From Delphinus delphis (lineage: Eukaryota; Chordata; Mammalia; Artiodactyla; Delphinidae), in assembly GCF_949987515.2 (NCBI RefSeq), contig NC_082697.1, forward strand, positions 86,054,554 to 86,118,553: a stretch of DNA of 64,000 bases. The letters run 5' to 3'. The translations under genes were made by a program, and so were the position numbers. Shown here in pieces: positions 1-12,330 of the stretch (position 1 is the stretch's first letter; each line of letters starts with the position of its first letter). The notes beneath the pieces were generated by a model, which was given only the letters and a program-made list of their open reading frames with translations, was not told the origin of the DNA and searched no databases.

Positions 1-1195
1 TGTTCTTTTACCTCAGGATTGCTTTGGCAATTCTCGGTCTTTTATGGTTCCTTATAAATTTTTGGATTATTTGTTCTACTTTTGTAAAAAAATGTCATGT
101 GTAATTTGATAGGGATTGGATTAAATCTGTAGATTGCTTTGGGTAGCGTGGCCATTTTAACAATGTTCATTCTTCCAATCCAAGAGTGTGGGATATCTCC
201 ATTTCTTTGAATCATCTTCAGTTTCCTTTATTAATGTTTTGTAGTTCTCGGCATGTAAGTCACCTCCTTGGTCAGGTTTATCCCTAAGTATTTTATTTTT
301 TGATGTGATTGTAAAAGGGATTGTTTCCTTGCATTCCCATTCTGATATTTCATTGTTAGTGTAAAGAAATGCAACCGATCTCTGTATGTTAATCTTGTAT
401 TCTGCTACCTTGCTGAATTCACCTATCAGTTCTAGTAGCTTTTGTGTGGAGTCTTTAGGGTTTTCTATATATAGTATCATGTCACCAGCATATAATGACA
501 GTTTTACCTCTTCCCTTCCAATTTGGATATCTTTTATTTCTTTTTCTTGTCTGATTGCTGTGGCTAGGACTTCCAGGACTGTGTTGAATAGAAGTGATGA
601 TAGTGAGCATCCTCGTCATGTTCCAGATTTCAGCAGGAAGACTTTCATCTTTTCACCATTGAATATTATATTGTCTGTGTGTTTGTCATAAATAGCTTTT
701 ATTATGTTGAGATATGTTCTGTCTATACACACTTTGGGAAGAGTTTTTATCAATAATGGATGTTGAGTTTTATCAAATGCTTTTCTACATCTATTGATGA
801 TCATGTGGTTTTTGTCTTTTCTTTTGTTGATGTGGTGTGTCACATTGATTGAATCATCCTTGTGACCCTGGGATGAATCCAACTTGGTTGTGGTGTATGA
901 TCTTTTTTATGTGTTGTTGGATTCAGTTTGCTAATGTTTTGTTGAGAATTTTTGTATCTATATTCATCAAAGATATTGGCCTGTAATTTTCTTTTTTAGT
1001 AGTGTCTTTGTCAGGTTTTGGTATCAGGGTGATGGTGGCTTCAGAGAATGTCTTTGGAAGTGTTCCTTCCTCTTCAGTCTTTTGAAAGAGTTTGAGAAGG
1101 ATCAATATAAGTTCTTCTTTGTATGTTTGGTAGAATTCGCCTGTGAAGCCACAGGACGTCCTAGGACTTTTTTGTTTGTAGGGAGTTTTTTTTTT
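1..1195 (-). mobile_element. L1 ORF2 fragment (reverse transcriptase region)
   Basis: Read on the minus strand, this stretch encodes broken pieces of L1 ORF2 reverse transcriptase. One piece at 923-1198 carries the [10 protein letters not shown] and NYRPISLMN blocks. Another at 157-480 carries the [13 protein letters not shown] block that follows the FADD box. The frames are separated by stops and frameshifts, so it is dead. The left edge is cut by the window. It lies antisense to GNA12, inside an intron. Confidence 0.9.
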
Positions 1196-1394
1196 CAATT
1201 ACAGACAAAATCTGAAATTTCTGAATTCCAAAATACATTTATCTAGTCCTAAGGGTTTCAAGGAAAGGGATTGTAATACAAATGAAGTGAAGAATAAAAA
1301 ATTAAAATTTGAAATAAGCCAGTCAAGAGATAACTCTAACTCCTAAAAAGACCGGGAGATACTTGTTCTCATGTGTGTGAGAAACTTACATAAA

Positions 1395-1811
1395 GAGTAT
1401 TCATGTCATCATTGTTCACAATAGCAAAACACTGGCAATACCCTAAGTGGCTGTTGATAGGCTCAGCTAAGTTTTTGTACATGTATTCAGTGGAATGCTG
1501 TATAGCAATTTCTTTTTAATTTGGACACTTATAATACATAGGTTAACTCAAAATGGATCAAAGAACTAAACCTAAGACCTAGAACTAGAAACACTTAAAA
1601 GAAAACTGGTGGAGAAGCTTCATGACATTGGACTTGGCAATGATTTCTTGAATAGAACCCTGAAAGCACTGGCAACAAAAGCAAGAATAGACAAATGGAA
1701 CTACGTCAAACTTTTGTGCATCAAAGGGACACAGTCAACAGAATGAAAAGGCAGCCTGTGGAATGGGAGAAAATACTTGCAAATCATATAGCTGATAAAA
1801 GGTTAATATCT

Positions 1812-1859
<48 letters not shown>

Positions 1860-2745
1860 CTCTACGACTCAACAGCAAAAAAACAGCCCCTATTTTTAAA
1901 TGAACAAAGGATTTGAATAGATATTTCTGCAAAGATGATAAACAGAAATGGTCAACAACATATGAAAAGATGCTCAACCTCAGTAATCATCAGTGAAATG
2001 TAAATCAAAACCACAGTGAGATATTACCTCTCACACCTGTTACGATGGCTATGATAAAAAGAAAAAACAGAAAGTAACAAGTCTTGGTGAGAATAATGAT
2101 AAATTGGAACCCTTCTGCACTGTTGCAGGGATTGTAAAATGGTGCAGGTGCTGTGGAAAACAGTATGGTTTCTCCAGAAATTAAAAATAGAACCACAACA
2201 TGATCCAGCAACACCACTTCTGCACATGTATACAAAAGAATCCAAAGTAGATTCTCAAAGAGATAGTTGCATACCCATGTTCATATCAGCATTACTCACA
2301 ATAGCCAAGCAGTGGAAGCAACACAGGTGTCTTTTGACAAATAAACAGATGAACAAAAATGTGGTCCATCCAAACAGTGGAATATGATTCAGCCTTAAAG
2401 AGGAAGGAAATCTTGTCACATGCTACAGCAGAGATGAACCTTGAAGACATTATGTTAAGTGAAATAAGCCAGTCACAAAAAGACAAATACTGTGTGATTT
2501 CACTTACATGAGGTCCCTACAGTAGATTCATAGAAACAAAGTAGGATACCAGGGGCTGAGGGAGAGGAATGGGAAGTTGTTGTTGGATGGGTTCAGAGTT
2601 CCCGATTTTCAAGCTGAAAATATTCTGGAGACCCATTTCACAACGATGTGAGGGTACTTAACACTATGAGCCACACACTTAAACATAGTGAAGATGGGAA
2701 GTTTTATGTTACTTGTTTTTTACAATTCTTAAAAAAAAAAAAAAA
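1395..2745 (+). mobile_element. Older L1 3' portion (ORF2 C-terminus to poly(A))
   Basis: The plus strand shows decayed L1 ORF2 C-terminal sequence. Matches include the 'aatggtgcaggtgctgtgg' and 'attactcacaatagcc' segments and a terminal A-run at about 2730-2744. Divergence is higher than in the full-length L1 at 22.5-28.7 kb, so this is an older copy. The part before about 1530 is weaker and could be a separate fragment. It carries an (AT)n run at 1815-1856. Confidence 0.8.
1815..1856. repeat. (AT)n microsatellite
   Basis: An uninterrupted run of about 20 AT units lies inside the older L1 copy. It is probably polymorphic in length. Confidence 0.95.
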
Positions 2746-2846
2746 GATATGTGTGTGTTAATATGCAACAGAGCATGCAAGGTACATTGTTGTGAATAAA
2801 GACAGGATACAGAACTTCCAACTTGTTACTGATTTTCTTTACCTTT

Positions 2847-3148
2847 TTAAAAAAATTTTTTAATAGATCTTTATTGGAGTATAAATGCTTTACAATGTTG
2901 TGTTAGTTTCTGTTGTACAACAGTCAGTCAGCCATATGCATACATATGTCCCCGTCTCCCTCCCATCCTCCCTGTCCCACCCCTCTAGGAGGTCACAAAG
3001 CACTGAGCTGATCTCCCTGTGCTGTGCTGCTGCTTCCCACTATCTGTTTTACATTCGGTAGTGTATATATGTCGGTGCCACTCTCTCACTTCGTCCCAGC
3101 TTACCCTTCCCCCTCCCCGCGTCCTCAAGTCCATTCTCTACGTCTGTG
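2847..3148 (-). mobile_element. 5'-truncated L1, 3' UTR only
   Basis: The sequence matches the 3' end of the full-length L1 at 22.5 kb in the same orientation. Both contain 'tctttattggagta' and the stretch ending near 'agtccattctctacgtctg'. The flanks carry a candidate 11 bp target-site duplication, tctttaccttt, at 2836-2846 and 3149-3159. This is a short 5'-truncated insertion. Confidence 0.85.
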
Positions 3149-3159
3149 TCTTTACCTTT

Positions 3160-4791
3160 AATTGAATGTTTGAGCCACAAAATTCAGGAGTTCTCAGCTT
3201 TAGAGAGTACCCACTATTCCTGCTCATTCATTCACTTAACAAAATCTCGTATTGGCCTCTGCCATCGATCAGCCTGGCAAAACTGGTGTTACCTTTCCTT
3301 TAAATTTTAATGAAAGTGATAAATGTCAAGGGTTAAAATTTTGGAAAATTAGTTGGGGTTCCTTGGGATCCGAGTTCCTAGGATTATGCCTCCCGTCCCT
3401 TCAAGGAAAGGTCTTCGTTTTCCTCATGATGCAGATTATTACTTTTTCACTGCACAAAATCTAACAGCCCTACCTCAACACTTTGTGCATTCAGCCTGAA
3501 CAGAAGCATTTTAAATAATTAATTCTTCCTTAAGTCTCCAAGGATTTCATGCCTTAAGAGGATCGGGCCAAAGTAAGTCCAGCTGTAATTAATCCCTGCA
3601 TTCCCTTCAGGATTCGTTGGCACCTGCTGTGAGAAATGAGAGAGGAAACTTCAGGTGCCTCCCTAGAACCCAACTGTGGCTGAAACCTCCAGGGCCATTT
3701 ATTCAGCTCCCCTCCAGTCCCAGAGAAACAAAGACGACTCAACTGCACGCATGTGCGGCTACAGTTGAGAGGACAGGCCGTGGCTCTGATGAAGCCAGCT
3801 GACAGGCACTGGATTAGAGATGGTTTGGGTTTCTTTCCCTCAAGGAAGAATATTAGAATTGAAGCGTTAGAAATTGTTTTGAATTCTTTTTCAAGTTATC
3901 ACTTTCACAAAATACTTGAGTAAGAAGAAATTCTTTAGCATTAGGTGAAATAAAATTACGAATGTGGATCCCTAAGCTGTGGTAGAGAAAATCATTCATT
4001 TATATGTTGGAAACAAAACCTGCTCTCCAGATGCCAACGGAGAGGAGTCTGGGTTATGAAATAAAAGTGCGCTCCCCCGTGATACTAACACGTAAGCTGT
4101 TTGTTAGGAGGAATGGCTTGGAGGATTCAAATAGCTGAACAGATAAACTTCGTGCATAATCTCAACTGGAATCTAGTCAGCAAATTCCCAGGAACGTGAA
4201 TGATACACCAGTGAATATAAACAGTAATGAGCCAGAGAGGCTACCAGTACAGCAGCCTTCAGGAGACTCTAGAAAATGTATGCCTTTCAGGGGGGAGCCG
4301 TGGACCTGTCCTCCCGTAACATCTTTATGGGGCAGTTCAGTGCACGACCAGGCAGACACAGTTGGTCCTGTGTGTGAGTCCCTAAAGCAGCCCTTCTGCA
4401 GAGCGGCACCATCTGACTATTACCTGTGCAAGAGGATTTCTGGAAACAGACTCTGAGTACCTATTTCACTGGCTGACTTTTTGAAGTATTGTTAACAGCC
4501 TTCCTCAGATAGCATTTGTGCCCATGTTTACAAGCATAGAGTGTCTCCGATTATCATTTTTAATTTCTTTAACTTTTTGTTTTGACATCATTTCGAACTA
4601 CAGAAAAGTTTCAAGAGGAGTGCTAAGGACTCCAGTCATTGGCTTACTCTCATTTTCTCCCCACTGCCTTTCTCATTCTCTGTCGCATATAATTTTTTCT
4701 CTGAATGCTTTTTTTTTCTATCCTTGTCTTACGTCAAAATTGTAAGACACGGACGGCCTGATATACTTCCAGTCAGATGCCAAAGTGTTTT
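3160..4791 (+). other. GNA12 intron, no gene seen
   Basis: No exon, RNA gene or recent repeat is visible. Around 4545-4650 there is weak similarity to decayed LINE sequence. Confidence 0.6.
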
Positions 4792-5009
4792 TAAAATTTT
4801 TTTTTTTTAAATATTTTTTATTTTATCTTCTTTGCGGTACGCGGGCCTCTCACTGTTGTGGCCTCTCTCGTTGCGGAGCACAGGCTCCGGACGCGCAGGC
4901 TCAGCGGCCACGTGAGCCGCGGCATGTGGGATCTTCCCGGACCGGGGCACGAACCCATGTCCCCTGCATCGGCAGGCGGACTCTCAACCACTGCGCCACC
5001 AGGGAAGCC
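4792..5009 (-). mobile_element. CHR-type tRNA-derived SINE
   Basis: Read on the minus strand it begins with the SINE head 'ggcttccctggtggcgcag' and ends in an A/T-rich tail. It is flanked by the target-site duplication ccaaagtgtttt at 4780-4791 and 5010-5021. The body keeps many CpGs, which suggests a fairly young copy. The family name is from memory. The duplication is seen directly. Confidence 0.92.
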
Positions 5010-5021
5010 CCAAAGTGTTTT

Positions 5022-5799
5022 AATAAATTAACAAGGATAGCGATTTTCTCCCTTTTTCATAAGGACACATTGTAAAGAGGGCTTTGTTTCTAATTTCTAA
5101 AAGAGGGTACACTTTTAGTCTAATGTGAAGGAAGATTTTGACAGTGAATAAATGTGAGAAAAATGGGGAAAACGCGGCTAAGCAGGCCTCTCTGGGCAGA
5201 ATATGTCCAGGCCTCTCACGATGCTGCGGCTCCCAGGGAAGAGGGGCCGTTTGCTTCGGCCCAGACCTTGCTCCAAGGACGTCTCGGCAGAGGGGATGCA
5301 CTTTGGGAATCCCTGGACTAGAAGGTAGATAGGCCAACACCAAAATTCGCTTTCGCCTTCCTTCCTTAGGGGGTTCTGAGAGGCCCAGACTCGCATCTGC
5401 ACAGGAAGGAAGGTCAAGCTCAGACCCTCCAGGGGTCCCAGTGCCATCCTCCTCCACTCACTGTGGCAGCACCAGCCCAGGCCTGGGGGGGCCGGGGATG
5501 GGGGCTCATGCAGGAGCCTGTCGTTCCATTTAGTGACAACTTGGTGTCCGTTTAAGTGACGTTCAGGGCCTGTGTAATTCCAGCCGCTATTTTGTTAAAT
5601 AGCTGTGGTTTAATAAAGATGATAACAGACTTTATAATTGGAGTTTTACCTGCCCTGAAAATTTCGAGCCCCTGAAATAGTTCTTAGACCTGAACCAATG
5701 TTCACCTACTTAGGAGTCTTTAAATGGAGATGATTAATTCTCAGTATGAGCAAAAGAGCATTTTTGAATAAATAACTTGATTTTATGGACACTTCCTTT
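5022..5799 (+). other. GNA12 intron, no gene seen
   Basis: A minus-strand open frame at 5020-5457 has no start context, splice sites or recognised domain and is taken as chance. Nothing else is supported here. Confidence 0.6.
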
Positions 5800-6240
5800 T
5801 TTTACGCAGCTTTTTAAAGTGTACAAATCAGTGACTTTTAGTAAACTCGCCCCGTTGTGCAGCCAGCACCATAGGCAGCTTTAGAGCCTTCCCATTGTCC
5901 CAGTAAGGCCCCTCGCGCCCAGTCCACTGACGCCCAGCGCCCAGTCCCCGACAGCCCCACATCCACGTTCTGTCTCCGTAGATTTTCTGGATATTTCCTA
6001 TAAATGGAGTCATACAGTGTGTGGCCTTTCGTGCCTGGCTTCTTTCCCTTAGCTTAATGTGTTCAAGGTTCCTTCATATTGGAGCATGTGTCAGTATTCC
6101 ATTCATTTTTATCCCTAGATAGTATTCTGCTATGTGGGTAAACCTTTCCTTTATCTATTCACCAGTTGTGTGATGGGCATTTGGGTTGTTTTCCACTCTT
6201 TGGCCAGAAGAAGAACGCTGCTATGAACATTCTTATGCAT
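5800..6240 (-). mobile_element. Ancient L1 3' region
   Basis: The phrases 'ggagtcatacagtgtgtggc', 'ttccttcatattggagcatg' and 'agtattctgctatgtg' follow the order seen in minus-oriented old mammalian L1 ORF2 C-terminal sequence. It is heavily diverged and has no intact frame. Confidence 0.75.
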
Positions 6241-8049
6241 CATTCTTAAAGGAAATATAAATATATTAATGGTGCTTACGAGAAGGAGGAAAGTTTGCTC
6301 TTTGGGGGTGGTTTTCACGATAGGTGGTATTTTATTTTTTCCCTGTCTTTCCTCTTACCCAACATTGCATGAGAATTTAGGGTCCCTTAACGATGGTGAG
6401 TTGGTGGTCGGTTCTGTTGAAAGGAAAGGGCAAGCCTGTCTCTCCAGAGAAACTCCGTGGAGCACCATAAATCAGCAGTGGTGGCCCCGAGAGGGAAGTT
6501 CCCCCCTTTCTCTCATTATTGCTCATTCCGGCCTTGGCTGAAGCTGGTCACCAGGAACAGCTTTTAGTTTATGAGGTTGGAAGTGCGTCGTATAATCTCT
6601 ACTTTGGCTTCTCAGTGGATATTCTCTTTTAAAAAGGAACTTGGTCTACTAGTCTTAGTGCCGGATGTGATAGAACGTTGTGTCTTCCCTGAGCTTTAAG
6701 AAGCAAGATTTTGTGAAATAACCCTACAGTTCACCCTTTTATTTACTGAGCTTAAAAAAGTGTTTTTTGGAAATGTCAAGCAAAACTCCCCATCTGAGAA
6801 GGTGGAAAACATGTTGTTTTGAGAAGCAATTTATTGACACCTTTCAAATGTGCCCTTTGTCAGGAGGCCCCGCTGCTCGGGCTGTGGGTGGCTTACGTCT
6901 CATTTGGCTCTGCTCCTGAGCAAATCCCTGAGGTTGTTCTAAGGAGGAACCCCAAAAGTAGCCCGGATTGGGGTTTCCACACGTTCGTGGCTGCTCCACC
7001 GGGGCGCGCCCTCTGGGACGTGGCAGTTCGCTCAAGGGCCAAGGTCGAAGTTCTCTCTGGCCGGCTCTGGTTTTGAGGGAAGAAAGCCAGCTGGATGTTT
7101 ATTTCACATGCCATTTTCTGCTGCGGAGAAAAGAGACAGGGATTGATCAGGAAGCCTCCTTACTGACAGAGGTTGGTTCTCCAAATGGCCTGGCAAATCA
7201 GTTTCACAAAAGTAATGTCTTAAGACTCATCTTGTGTCTTGAATTGCACGTCACCTTTATAGGTGATTTTGACAGGCTGGTCTTTGTATTGAATTGTCTC
7301 CTTTGGTGACAAACTGGAACCTAAATAAAGATCACTTTATTCAGCCTGATTTGTTTTGTAACGTAACCTTTTTTAAGGCAGAGGTTTACTGATGTGATTT
7401 TTTTTTTTAGGTTAGTTTTAAGAGTAGTTACTGGAAGTGCTGAATTTTGAAGTACCACAGCATGACCCAGTAATAAATACGACACAGGTACCAGTCAGTG
7501 CCTGCTTCCAGAATCTTCTTTACGATGCTTCTCATTGGGAAACATACATGTTTTTGTGGCAGCTCTCTCCAGGTATTGCACATCTTGAAATAATTCTTTT
7601 TTGTCTAGATCACTGGTCCATTTACAGTTGAAAAATGAGTTAGTACACGTCTGCAGAGCTTCATCCCACCCAGCAGAGCTGCGTGGTGGCTGAGGTCGAG
7701 GGAGCCCGGGTAGCTTTTCCAGACGAGCATGTGCTCAGACAGTTGGCAAGGCCAAAGGAAGACGCCCTTGGTGGGTCACCTGTGCTGGACTCCGCGTGTT
7801 CTGTGCCAGGTGAAGCAAATAAACGTGGGTGCTGAGTGCCCATTGGCCCGCCCGCAGCCATGAAGCCGTCCTGTTCTAAACCTCCCTGGTTCCTGTCACA
7901 TGTCGCGGGGACTGAGTCTCTCCTGTGAACCGTAATACCTTTGGCACTTACACTAAGCCGTGTGTTCTGGTGGGGTTTTCCTTTTTGGTGGGGGGGTGTC
8001 TCATGAAATCCTGCTTAACTTCGGGTCAGCAGCAAACTGGAGGCATGGC
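6241..8049 (+). other. GNA12 intron, no gene seen
   Basis: This is single-copy-looking intron. Short open frames such as 6968-7309 have no recognised domain and no flanking splice signals that I can support. Confidence 0.55.
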
Positions 8050-8500
8050 TGAGGGTGGAGAGGCAGTGGGCTCGTGGGGAGGCCCCAGGTGCAGAGGGCC
8101 TGCGGGCGGGGGTGCCGAGTCTGGGGTCCTGGGGTCCGGACCTGCCCGCCACGGGGGTGAGCCGCCGGCCCCCGCCCACGGGAGTGTCTGGCACGGCCCC
8201 GCCCCTGGCCTCCCGTCCTCCCCGCCGGCCGCGGCTCCGGTTCCCTGAGCAGAGCTTGCCTTTTGCTGATTCCGAGCGCCAAGCGGCGAGCCCGCGGGTG
8301 AGTCAGGCTTTGGCAAACAGAGGGCTGCTTTGAGCCCTTCACTTCCCCTTTTGTTCGGCCGAGGTGGGGGAGGATGGAGCGCCCGCTGCAGGCGCCCTGG
8401 CCCGGCCCTGGCGCCCTTCCGCCGTGGGGGCGGGGCCGTCCCGACGACGTCCCCTCTCGTCCCGCTGCCTGGGCGCCGCCTCCCCGGCCTTCGTGGCAGG
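8050..8500. promoter_or_regulatory. CpG-rich patch inside the GNA12 intron
   Basis: GC and CpG density rise sharply above the surrounding intron, with runs such as 'ccgccggcccccgcccacgg' and several GGCGG or CCGCC GC boxes. A strong splice-donor match, CGG|GTGAGT, lies at 8298-8303 on the plus strand. The patch could be a small CpG island, an alternative promoter or an enhancer. No transcript evidence is available, so the function is inferred. Confidence 0.45.
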
Positions 8501-8619
8501 AATGGGATTCCCATGCTTGTTCCGATCTCTTAATTTCTGGGAAGTGCCCTCGCGCTTATCCCTGGAGGTTGGCGGGTGGTCTCTGGTCGTGGGTTACAGC
8601 CCAGCCCTGCAAGTGGAGG

Positions 8620-8800
8620 GGTGAGAGCCTGGCCTTGGGGTTGAGCAGCCTCTTTGACCTTGAGCAAGTTAGCTTCTAAACTTTGCGTTCTTCCCCTGGG
8701 GAGCAGGAATAATCATACTATGTTTGGATCAAAGAAGATAACATATGTCGCCAGCGTAGCACAGTACCGGGCACCGAGAGCCTATTATTGGCGTTGTTGT
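8620..8800 (+). repeat. MIR SINE fragment
   Basis: The core 'ttgagcaagttagcttctaa' followed by 'ggaataatcatactatg' and 'tagcacagtaccgggcac' matches the MIR core and tail order. It is an old mammal-wide interspersed repeat. Confidence 0.75.
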
Positions 8801-11559
8801 CCAGCAGGGTGAGTGGTTTCCGCTGATCCAGTCCCTTGCGCATCTGTGATTGTCCATAAATCAAGTACCTATGAGCATTTGTTAGCCAGGCACTGTGCTA
8901 GGCCCTTATAACTCCTCCCAGAAACGAAACCTGTGTTCACCTCCTCGACCTCAGAGTCAGAGCTTTGTGGTGTCTGGATCAATATTTTTGGCATGTCTTG
9001 ATTTCACGGATTTCTCCACCGCTTTAGATTTTTCTTTAGGGGCTGGGGGCAGAGCTGGTAGTCGTGGTAGGAATGAGGGTAGAGCCCAGCATCTCTGCAG
9101 GCATGTGAGGTGGTCAGGTGACGCCGGGCTCCTGTAATGGCTAAGCTGGTGGGCAGCCGGACAGCCTGTGCTGTTCTCAAGTTCAGGCATTTTGTTGGTG
9201 TGACAGATGGGATGACGTGGGCTGGTTGGGAGCTGAATTTTAAGTGGCCATCTAAAGAGCTGGTTGGCACCAGCCACTCCCAGAAGTGTGAGTGCAGCCC
9301 TTCTAGCTGCTGTCTCTTCACATTTTTATCGCAGCTGTGCTGGTGAGTTTTTGTTTTCCAGGAGCCCATTCTGGCAAGTGTTCATGATTTTTGTTAAAGC
9401 AAATTCAAGTAAACGGGAAAGAAGAACCATTAGTTTCCAGATTGTAAATCAAGTGAAATTTTATGTGGGTTTAGGGTTGAGAGGCTTGTTTTGGAAGCAT
9501 GTGTGCTGTAAAGTGGGAATTGTCTCTATCCTTAGGAATTAAAAGAGACGAGCTAGTCATGATTCTGGAGAATCTCACAGTCACTTCCATTAGCTACAGA
9601 AGAGGATGTAGGTCTTTAAGCTTTCTCTTTCTGTGTAGCCTGAACACCATCAGGTAAAAAAAAAACCTCACTGGGTTTTCTCCTTTCCTTTTACTTCTGT
9701 GGTATCTCAGAGTCTGTCACCAGGTCAGCCATCTTACAGCCCTATGTGGCAGGAGGTGTGGCCTCAGCCGAGGAACCACGCCCCTTGGAGAGCCCACACC
9801 CCAGAGAGCCGGCCCCCCGCGGTGAAGCCCCCCCGCCCCGGAGCTGGGGCTTGAACTTCACATGAACTTTTGTGCAGGTCGTCGTCTTTTTCCTTCCATA
9901 AGTTAACTCGAAAAGGATTCCCACGGCTGAGACCCAGGTGATGTAGGAAACCAGAGTGGGTTTTGTGAGGTCTGTGCTGCAGTTTGACTCTGTTTAAATT
10001 TTATTGCTTTGGGTTGAAAATAACAAGCCGTCCCAAGATGAGACAGGGACCGTGAGGGTTGACCTGGCTGACCTTGTCGAGACTGTGGAAAGGATAGGAT
10101 GAGCTGGAGTGAAGAACAGTTCTCCCAGAAGATGCTCCCTCCCTACCACACCCCGCCTCCTCCCCCCTCCCCCCGCCAAAAAAAAAATGCTGTGAGGAGA
10201 GACCCCTTCCTACCAGGGATTTGACAGCCGCTCTGCTTTGATTCTTCTGGGGAAGCAAGTGCTCTGTTGCCAGGGCGGCCCCTCCAGCTAAGTCGACATC
10301 CCTCGAGGAAAGATTAGCATTTGGAGCATTTGGTAGCTAAACTTAGCTCCCTGGATAAGCTGCCAGTAGAAGGAAGTGAAGATGGATTTGGGGGGAGGGG
10401 GTTGGGAAGATTTAAAGGGGCAGCGACAGGTTTTAAAAGATGGTTCTGGGACACTTGTGGGATGTGTGTGCTTGGCTGGATCCTACCAGGCTCCCATGTG
10501 GCATCTGTGAGCATGGTCACCTACCTGCCATCGTGTCAGAGGTGTGTCTTTGGAGCAAAGAATAAATGGTGCCCAGAAGTAAGGAAAACCATAGTGTGGA
10601 CTTCTGGGTGGAAAGGCATTTTTAGCTCTTAAGTGCTTCGCGTTGTGTGTGGGAAAGACCAGTAGGATTGATTACTTAGGTTTGTCAACGAGCAGTGATC
10701 AGCCCCGCTGAGGTTCTGATGAAGCGCTTGTTGACTCAGGGATGTGTAGGGAATGAGATGTGTGGACTTCACAAAAGGCAGCTACCCAGAAGTAAGCCTG
10801 AATCATTTGTCTGGGTAAAAGTGACCTCTCTCCTACTTGGAAAGCCTGAATAATTCATAATTTACTATCGTTTTAGTCATCTCTCAAATTTTCTACTTCT
10901 TCCCCAAGGCAAAAACGGACAATAGGGAAGAGCAGAGCGGAGACTCCGACTCTCCAAAAACACACACGGACCTCATCACATGGTGCTTTTTTCTTTTCTC
11001 AGCCGTGTACCCCACCTAGATATTGCTAACAGAGGACTTTCTTTCTGACTTTTAGTTCGTCAGCCTTGAAATACCAGGTGTTTTTCTATTTCAATGCTTT
11101 AAATATTGAGTATCTGTGTTGCTTTATGTGTTTATGGTCATATGACAAGGCCACTGGTGGCAGTCCGGTGGCAGGAGATCAGGTGGTAGAAAGAAAGTAG
11201 CCCCAATCGTGGGACTTGGACAAAAGTGGTGGAATGATTATATTTAATGAGATCTGCACACTTTTCGGAAAAAACACTTGGAGGGAGTGGCCAGACCTCA
11301 AGGGTTGTTTTGTAATGCCCTTCACTGTGTTTCCTTCTCTCTTGCTCTTTTTAAAAATTGTAAAATATACAAATGTTTTTCATATCCTGTACAGAAGAGG
11401 GTTTGAAAACATATTTAGTTTAAAACAGTTTAAACGTTTAAAAAATAAGCCAATCACGTCTGTACCTTCCCCTCAGATTAAGAATATCAGCGGTAACTTA
11501 TAAACCCCGTGGACCCCACCGTAACCACCGTTCTGATGGTATTTTGACCGCCTGTGTAT
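8801..11559 (+). other. GNA12 intron, no gene seen
   Basis: No exon with matching splice sites or recognised protein was found. Low-complexity runs occur (an A-run at about 9656-9664, C/A-rich sequence at about 10150-10188). Part of 11340-11530 may be decayed LINE sequence. Confidence 0.55.
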
Positions 11560-11745
11560 CCCTAAACAGGACCAAGGAACCATATGACTTCCCATTGGCC
11601 AGGTTACTTAAACACTGTTTCAGTTTTCTCATCTGTAAAATGGGGATAACAGTATACCTCCCTCCAGTAGTGTTGTGAGGATTCATTGAATCCATAAGTG
11701 AAGAGCACTCAGAACAGTGTCTGGCCCGTAGGAAGTGCTACATGT
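11560..11745 (+). repeat. MIR SINE fragment
   Basis: The stretch has 'gttttctcatctgtaaaatg', 'gttgtgaggattcattgaat' and 'agaacagtgtctggcccgta' in MIR order on the plus strand. Confidence 0.85.
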
Positions 11746-12015
11746 GCTTTAGCGACTGTGACTGTTGCATTTTGTTTAGCTCTGCCTGTTTTCAAACTTC
11801 ATGTGAATAAAGGATAGTGTAAATCTCTGACTATGACTTGTCTCTCCAGCTCCCCGTTTTGTTTTGAGATGCGCGTGGTGGTGGTCCCCTCATATTCGTT
11901 CTCCTGGGTTTTCTGTTCTAAGACGATGCTGCAGTTTATGCATGAGCTGCGCATGGGCCTGGGGTCGCTTCCAGCCTTGGCTTTGGTGATTATGCTGTGC
12001 CAAAGCTCTCTAGGG

Positions 12016-12330
12016 CAGTGGTTCTCAAAGTGTGGGCTGCAAGGCCCTGAGACCCTTTCAAGGGCCCCACAAGGTCAGACTGCTTTCATAATAACACTAA
12101 GACATTATTTGCCTTTTTCACTTCCATTCTCCCAAGAGTGTAGAGCAGGGTTTTCCAGAGGCCGTGTGACATGTGACAATGTCATCACTGGTGGCTAACT
12201 AGGGATACGCTTGTATGTTTTTGTATTTTTAAATTCTCTCAGGTTTAATTTCTAATACGACACATACTGGTAGTTTGGGAGCTGTTGCGTTTTGGAGGCT
12301 TTTTTTCTTTGTGTTATTTGAATGTTAGTA
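12016..12330 (+). mobile_element. hAT-Charlie DNA transposon remnant
   Basis: It starts with the hAT-type terminal sequence 'cagtggttctcaaagtgtgg'. It continues with 'ttcataataacactaagaca' and 'gttttccagaggccgtgtga', which I recognise from Charlie elements of old mammalian genomes. No transposase frame survives. The right end is not certain. Confidence 0.7.
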
